This document shows positions 58,837-64,000 of a stretch of DNA of 64,000 nucleotides, piece by piece. Positions within the stretch are counted from its first letter, which is position 1; every line of letters starts with the position of its first letter. This stretch comes from Hetaerina americana (taxonomy: Eukaryota > Arthropoda > Insecta > Odonata > Calopterygidae). A model generated the notes under the pieces. That model was not told the DNA's origin, did no database searches, and saw only the letters and a list, made by a program, of their open reading frames with translations. Both the position numbers and the translations under genes were made by a program. Where the stretch lies: the NCBI GenBank assembly GCA_022747635.1, contig JAKTNV010000011.1, positions 14,598,475 to 14,662,474 of the forward strand. Reading direction: 5' to 3'.

Positions 58837-58910
58837 GCCTCGGTAGCTTAAGTGGCTAAAGCAGTCGACCGGATATTTAGGGATCTGGGTTCGAATCTCA
58901 GTCAAGGCGA
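58837..58910 (+). ncRNA. tRNA-like body of SINE-C
   Basis: Acceptor-like stem GCCTCGG/TCAAGGC (6 of 7 pairs), D-stem GCTT/AAGC, and T-arm CTGGG-TTCGAAT-CTCAG (five pairs including one G-U). The A-box region is TAGCTTAAGTGG and the B-box is GGTTCGAATCTC. The anticodon stem pairs poorly, so it is probably not a decoding tRNA. Confidence 0.72.
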
Positions 58911-58914
58911 ATGA

Positions 58915-58919
58915 TTTTT
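58915..58919 (+). terminator. TTTTT, likely Pol III terminator of the tRNA-like body
   Basis: Five T residues, four nucleotides beyond the tRNA-like 3' end and just before the right inverted repeat. Confidence 0.5.
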
Positions 58920-58939
58920 ACACTCTGAAATTGTTGCAT

Positions 58940-59787
58940 TATATCTTCGTTGTTCATAAACTAGTGGTGTGTGCAAGAGGATGGACGTGTAAATAAAATA
59001 CATCTCTGATAAGTGGGTTTGGATTAAAATGTTAAAAATCATAAAATTAACGGAAACGGAAAGTGCCCAAAAAGTCGTACGTTCGATGGGGAAATTGAGG
59101 CGAAGGCCGTATAGGAGAAAGGCAGGCAGCGTATGAAGGCAACATAAATTGGTGCAGGTGACACTAAGAATCCATTAGCAATATGCTCAAAATTGCCTCA
59201 TAAATTAGATTAATATGCTAAATGCTGTGATATAGAGGCAAAAATTTAGATAGAGCGGAGTAGGGGAGGAAAAGATAAGGCATGTTAGACGAGATAAAGG
59301 GAGGAAGTATGAGGAATTGAAGAATGGTTTAATATGGGTGGTTAGTGTCTTCTCAGACATGAAACAGGCCTGAAAGATCACGATGATAGACATGAGGCCG
59401 CTTTTTGAAGATTTAAGACATGTTATTGAACGTGGACTTAACTTCTTATTCCTCCGGTGTGCTAATTATGGAACTTGTTGAGATATTTGGCAGGCGGCGT
59501 CCGACTTAATGGGACATTAGCCAAGTACTTCTACGAACTATTTTACACAGCTTAAAGTCGACGATTTACACCGGTTCGACTATGTTTACTATCCTGAAAT
59601 CATTCACGGAAGCCAAAAAGCGTCATTTTGAATTATCAGGTTGTCGAAATTATGTAAGTATAACCTTGCTCCGTGGTGACGAAATGTTCCAGATCGGTGG
59701 TACGAAAGTGACTTATTGTTGCGTACCCTTCTTAATAGTCTGTAAGTTTAACGGAGCTGTCCTGATTAAAATCACATTATGAGCTTG
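58940..59787. other. unassigned DNA with LINE-like debris
   Basis: 59215-59340 is a purine-rich stretch resembling an RTE C-terminal GMLDEIKGGSMRNEE-like segment. Nothing else was recognised. Confidence 0.35.
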
Positions 59788-60155
59788 GTAGGGTATAATA
59801 TGATAAACTTAGTACCGTATCCAAAATATTAGAGGAGCTTGGCTGGGAATCACTCACGGAGCGAAAGTTAAATTACAGATTAAATCTCTTGAAAAAATTG
59901 GAAGGATGTCTCTTTTGTAGTGATGTATAAAATGTATTTTTACCACAATCGTACTAAGGTAGCAGAGATAATGTCATTAAAATTAGAGAGATGAAGTATA
60001 TCAGAGTTATATATAAGATGTCATTCTTTCCATGAACGATAAGGGGCCAGAATAACATTTTCCGACTGCGGTAGGGTCATATTCGGGTCAAAATTAGTCC
60101 GTTTTGATTTCACCCCCTGCCACACAACCTAGCAATGGCTTGCACGGTACTAAAA
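59788..60155 (+). mobile_element. CR1-like LINE 3' end
   Basis: Starts at the DKLSTVSKILEELGWESLTE block, then RKLNYRLNLLKKLEGCLFCS and the decayed KIREMK/KMSFFP region. The terminal hairpin is CCCCTGCCACACAACC...ATGGCTTGCACGG with partial decay. Confidence 0.82.
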
Positions 60156-60645
60156 TATCTTTTAAAAAACTCCTATTTAATACGACGTTACCAAAATGTT
60201 TGATATGGTTCAGGTACACTCTAGTTGTTAATGTATTATCCGTTCCTAGATGGCAGGTTGTATTCTTTTAAGTCGTGTGATTTGTCATTGCTTTCAGGCA
60301 GAATTTGTTATCGGATAGTTTAGACTACTTCATTCCAGTTTGTTGAACGATATCAATGATTTCACCTCCATTAATTTTACATGAGATTTATGCGCGATGG
60401 ATTCACCTTGAAAAAAACATCATTCAACAGAAATCCCTGTCGTTTATAGTAAAACAATTTATAAATAACGAAAACTGTCCACCTCCCTCCCTCCCCTCCC
60501 TGAAGAGGCTTGTTGCCTAAAACAGGGCTTCCTAAAAAAAATGGAAAATTTTAAGGTTTATCAGAAGGAACGATAAAGACAATACATATCATAGACATAA
60601 TATAGACAGATAAATATTAAATCTAAAAAAGTAGCGAGCATATAC
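60156..60645. other. unassigned DNA
   Basis: No recognised feature. Confidence 0.45.
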
Positions 60646-60983
60646 TACGAGTAGAACAAGTGGAACAATTTACATATCCTGGAATTTATTTCATTAAGGC
60701 GAGTTAAGTACTAGGGGCATAAGAAGAAGAATTGAGTTAGACCAAGGTATCTTCAAAAGGAGGTGGGAATTAGCGAAAGAAACTTTTGATATGTAGTGTG
60801 TTTTTTTATGGCGTGGAAAATTAGTCGTGTAAACATAATGATAGGAGAGTATAGGCACTAGAGTAGAGTATACGCACTGGAGGCATTTAAGATATCGGTG
60901 TGGAGAAGGATGTAGATAAGGGAAATGGCCGGAAAGATGAGGATAAGAACAGTCATGCTGGACGAAATGAATGAGATAGAAAA
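60646..60983 (+). pseudogene. degraded RTE-like LINE C-terminal fragment
   Basis: Follows RVEQVEQFTYPGI, then STRGIRRRIELDQGIFKRR, then a LEAFKISVWRRM block and MLDEMNEIEN. It is interrupted at 60984 by the mariner end. Confidence 0.7.
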
Positions 60984-60985
60984 TA

Positions 60986-61240
60986 CGAGGGCTGCCCAGA
61001 AAGTAACCTTTGGTATGCTATAAACATACACGAGAATAGATGCAGAAAATTTATTATTTTCATCTCAAAATTACCTATCCCTAATACTTTATACATATTC
61101 GCCAAATGGAATTAAATATTTTTCACATCTCTAAACTGGTTTTCAAATTCCTTCGGCAAAAAGTTCTGCCGCCTGAGATTGCAGCCAACCGATGACGGCA
61201 ACTTGAAGTTCCTCGTCGAGACAAGCACAAAACATGTGGT
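60986..61240 (-). pseudogene. mariner 3' portion (truncated)
   Basis: The terminus CGAGGGCTGCCCAGAAAGTA follows TA (60984-60985). Minus-strand frames read LDEELQVAVIGWLQSQAAEL and FAEGI, then a decayed KxLIPFGEYV-like end, the mariner C-terminus. The other half of the element is absent beyond about 61240. Confidence 0.8.
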
Positions 61241-61284
61241 AGCCTTACTTTTCAGTCAATAAATTTCGCTCTTGTCATCTGCTT

Positions 61285-61404
61285 AATGCCGCCTTCCCCA
61301 CCTCTACTGTGTTCGCCCTTAATATGTGTTCCTATCCCTTTTTCCTTATATCTATTTCCATGTGAATGAGTATTTGTTCGCCGTTTGGCGGGATTTCGTG
61401 TTGA

Positions 61405-61413
<9 letters not shown>
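61285..61413 (+). repeat. 457-bp-unit fragment
   Basis: Matches GCCGCCTTCCCCACCTCTAC through TTCGCCGTTTGGCGGGATTT and ends in (TA)n at TTGAATATGTGTGTATA. Diverged from the 54-kb array. Confidence 0.88.

Positions 61414-61463
<50 letters not shown>
61414..61463. repeat. (TA)n microsatellite
   Basis: Pure TA array between the 457-bp-unit fragment and the 85-bp unit. Confidence 0.95.
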
Positions 61464-61466
<3 letters not shown>

Positions 61467-61545
61467 TTCTTCCTTTTTTTGTGTTTTTATATTGTGTGTT
61501 ACTGTGTATTGTACTATTCGGCACTTCCGTGTTACGTCTACGAAA

Positions 61546-61550
<5 letters not shown>
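61464..61550 (-). repeat. ~85-bp unit shared with 31508-31592
   Basis: Nearly identical to the 31.5-kb copy in the opposite orientation. Here both ends abut TA-type arrays. Confidence 0.9.
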
Positions 61551-61615
<65 letters not shown>

Positions 61616-61621
61616 TATATG
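61551..61621. repeat. (CA)(TA)n microsatellite
   Basis: A short CA run, then a TA array. Confidence 0.95.
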
Positions 61622-62455
61622 AATATACATATCTTATGGACTACTTTTGTTTATCAGGAGGAAAACCACCCCGGAAATTTTAGAAATCTTGGTGGTACAT
61701 CATCTTCGCTACGCCGTTGAACCAGTTTCTTGATGGATAGCGACCTATTTCTTGCCCCAACCAGGCAAACCTATTTCTCGGATATGGGTTGATGTATACG
61801 GCATTAGCACGCCTTCCTCAGTTCTTCTTTTTTCCGTGTGAGGAAGAGGGCGCGAAATTGATAGCCTCCTGTCCGATCAGTGGAACGATCGGAAGGGAGT
61901 TTGAGCGGTGGGAGGAGAGAAGTAGGGGGAGGGGTTTTCGTTTTTCGCTAACGAGATCCCGGCCGCTTCCAGCCCTCCATGTTCCAGCCACCCACAAGAC
62001 TCCAGCCAAGTCGCCTTGGGAGACCCCCAACGATTGGGGTTTAATTTTTCTATTTTTAAGGGTCGCCCACGTGCTACCGTACATTATTTATTCGGCTTCC
62101 TTTTGGTTGCAATTTCACCCGTGGGGGGGAATACTTCTTTTATTTTCTTCCTTGCAGCCCCTACGGAGAAATTTTTTCAAGCGAACGGTCGCTCTTTCGA
62201 ATCTATACGTTAAAAGAAAGAACGTCGAATTTCCCCATGAACGAAAAAATCAATTAACTCACGCTTCATTTGTTTACACTGGAGTAAGGCACTGACCTTG
62301 GAATAGTTTTCTCAAAATATTTTCGGGAAAAATTATTTTTAATTGGTATAAACGCGTTCGTAGCAAGAAAGAACAATATTCAATTTTGGTCGAAGCTACC
62401 TATCTCTCTCTCCAAGGGAGCATTTTAATTGTTCGTCTAGTAAAGGCTCGTGAAA
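61622..62455. other. unassigned; holds the longest non-TE open frame (61789-62295, +)
   Basis: A 168-codon frame crosses a GC-richer region. It has no recognisable domain, signal or repeat, and its composition varies along its length. It could be a chance frame or a lone exon, and no splice or promoter evidence favours the latter. Confidence 0.3.
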
Positions 62456-62925
62456 ACTTTGATACGGATCGTGGTATTGTTTGGCGTGGAAACGTGGTCG
62501 TTGAAGCAGAACGATATTAATAGATTGGAGGCTTTTTAAATGTGGGCGTGGAGAAGGATGGAGAAGGTGAAGTGAACTGAAAGGAAAAAAAACGAGGAAA
62601 TGCTGGGTATGGTGAAAGGGAAGGAGAGAGAGGATTGTTGGGTGGAATAAAAAAGAGGCTGGAAAGATGGATGTTTGGCATTTTCATAGGCAATGCGACG
62701 TTGAAGACTGTGGTAGATGGGAGATCTATACAAACGAGGAAGGGGCAGGAGTAGAATAGACATGTTAGATGGAAAGAAGAGATGATAGAAGTCTGCGGAA
62801 TTGAAGAAAGGTTTATTTGTAATTTCGGATGTCAAGTTGTGTTTTGTTGGGAGGAGTAAGGAAGTATCGTCCTACTCTCCATATGAAACCTGTATGTACA
62901 TTAACCGGTAGGAAACCAATGAAAC
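62456..62925 (+). pseudogene. RTE-like LINE C-terminus and 3' end, degraded
   Basis: Follows VKTLIRIVVLFGVETWSLKQ, then LEAF-MWAWRRMEKVK-TER and NEEMLGMVKGKERG, with stops. It ends in a decayed TTAACCGGTAGG hairpin near 62905. Confidence 0.82.
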
Positions 62926-63428
62926 CAAGATATTTGTGATTTTTTCCGATGGTGAATATGTTTTTTATGCACATCGACACTATATTTTTTAAGAATTCAA
63001 TTTTTCTTGCATTCTTGTGTGAATTTTAGAATTCCTCTAAATAGGTAATAGGTTTTTAATTTAATGCGGCTTTATCGATACCACCCTTGCCATCATTATC
63101 TTTTGATTTAAGGGTGGAGCTTTTTGCCGATACATTATATTTTTTCTGAATATTGGCATCGTTTCCGGGAAAAGAACATTTTACTCTAAGCGAGGATAGA
63201 CTATCATTTAATTGCTATAACCAGAGAATATTTTATCAAGATGGTTTCCTTCATCGTTATTTTTTTACGTGTAAATCTACCGCAGGATATTATTTCAAAA
63301 AGGCGATGTACCAACCATCCCTTGTCGTTTCCGGAAATATGAATAAAAAATTATCTTTAAATAACCAATCATGTGGTTGTTGTAATAGTTAACGAGATAC
63401 GACCGGCAAATAAGGTCATTTATACCTT
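62926..63428. other. unassigned DNA
   Basis: The 79-residue frame at 63153-63392 shows no known motif. Confidence 0.4.
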
Positions 63429-63716
63429 TATGGTGGGTCGCGGTAGTCCAGGGTTAGAGTGTTAGAGTGCTGACCCGAGGGGCCCGACCGGCTTCGATTC
63501 CCGGGCAAGGCACTCTGGGCACCTGCAGCTCCACCCAAGCTATGTGATTTTTCGGAATACCAGATCTTCCTGGGAAACCATAACCGGCACAGGGAAAGGA
63601 ACTGGCCCCCCTACCCTGATGTGTGAATTTCACACGCCGTCGGGCTTAGTACTGGGTGAACTCTACCATCGCCTACTAAACCAACCTTCGGGTTGATTAC
63701 TGTGTTTATGGTTTCT
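63429..63716 (+). repeat. SINE-A, full copy, plus strand
   Basis: The head GCGGTAGTCCAGGGTTAGAG has a short internal duplication (GAGTGTTAGAGTG). The B-box is GCTTCGATTCCC. The body matches the 17.5- and 43.5-kb copies and ends GATTACTGTGTTTATGGTTT. Unlike the others, no TA array follows. Confidence 0.9.
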
Positions 63717-63954
63717 CTATACCATTAGGGTTTCTTTATAACTTTATACCATTCGATAATTCGTTAGGGGTAGGATAGTCAGGAAAATGGTGAAAACGGG
63801 TGGAGAGAAATCTGACGTCGAAGCAAGCAAAAAAATGGTAAACAATTAAAGAAACCATAGCATATAACGCCCCAGCCGACGTCTTATCACACTCGAGATG
63901 CTCTCTCCACGTATATCCGAGCGAGTAGAGATCGGGATATGCCTGAAAAATCAC
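63717..63954. other. unassigned DNA
   Basis: No recognised feature. Confidence 0.45.
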
Positions 63955-64000
63955 GCCTCCTCCCCGTTACGAACCCGGGCCATGGGGGGATGGTAAGCCA
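63955..64000 (-). repeat. possible tRNA-like SINE head, cut by the window end
   Basis: On the minus strand GGCCCGGGTTCGTAACGGGG resembles a B-box and T-arm, preceded by TGGCTTACCATCCCCCC. Too little is visible to assign a family. Confidence 0.35.

Larger units (their letters stand above)
58817..58939 (+). mobile_element. tRNA-like element (SINE-C) bounded by 20-bp perfect inverted repeats
   Basis: ATGCAACAATTTCAGAGTGT (58817-58836) and its exact reverse complement (58920-58939) enclose a tRNA-like body of about 74 bp. The whole unit is 123 bp. A second, partial, more diverged copy lies at 7814-7911. Confidence 0.93.

Overview
The window looks like repeat-dominated, AT-rich nuclear DNA of a eukaryote, most likely an arthropod. 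It holds mariner DNA transposons, non-LTR retrotransposons of RTE-like and CR1/Jockey-like type, several tRNA-derived SINE-like families and about twenty (TA)n arrays. No bacterial-style gene organisation, rRNA gene, CRISPR array, LTR element or convincing host protein-coding exon was found. Almost every recognisable coding segment is a transposable element, and nearly all are broken. Species cannot be read from this sequence alone.

Layout. 0-6.7 kb: CR1-like 3' pieces, a diverged ~40-bp minisatellite, mostly unassigned DNA. 6.7-8 kb: a (TA)n/(CA)n array abutting a 753-bp internally deleted mariner, then a tRNA-like fragment. 9-12 kb: LINE debris, (TA)n arrays, a 139-bp SINE module. 13-20.9 kb: dense LINE territory with RTE-like and CR1-like fragments on both strands, including a CR1-RTE composite seen again at 42.3-43.2 kb, and a full SINE-A. 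22.1-23.2 kb: an inverted arrangement of a ~457-bp tRNA-containing unit between (TA)n arrays. 24-30 kb: a mariner remnant, an RTE insertion with a 12-bp target-site duplication, a degraded RTE copy and the second 753-bp mariner. 31-38 kb: long degraded RTE copies, CR1 pieces and a G-poor, C-rich degenerate minisatellite. 39.5-49 kb: a 128-bp RTE stub with 12-bp duplication, a tRNA-Glu-like gene with a UCC anticodon, two SINE-B copies, the best RTE reverse transcriptase (one internal stop), a mariner MITE and a mariner remnant. 50.8-52.1 kb: a full-length 1324-bp mariner with TA duplications and one frameshift. 53.8-55.7 kb: a near-perfect tandem array of 457-bp units, each with a tRNA-like segment. 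55.8-57.8 kb: an RTE copy with endonuclease and RT domains. 58.8 kb: a tRNA-like element inside 20-bp perfect inverted repeats. 59.8-64 kb: more CR1, RTE, mariner and SINE-A fragments.

These elements do not form a pathway. Their relations are those of a retroelement ecosystem. RTE- and CR1-like LINEs presumably supplied reverse transcriptase for the tRNA-derived SINEs, and autonomous mariners elsewhere could have moved the internally deleted 753-bp derivatives and the MITE. The most notable signals are a 3'-terminal hairpin of the CR1-like family whose stems change in a compensatory way between copies, the recurrent CR1-RTE junction, the tRNA-bearing tandem and inverted-repeat elements, and the two mariners of identical length missing the same catalytic core.
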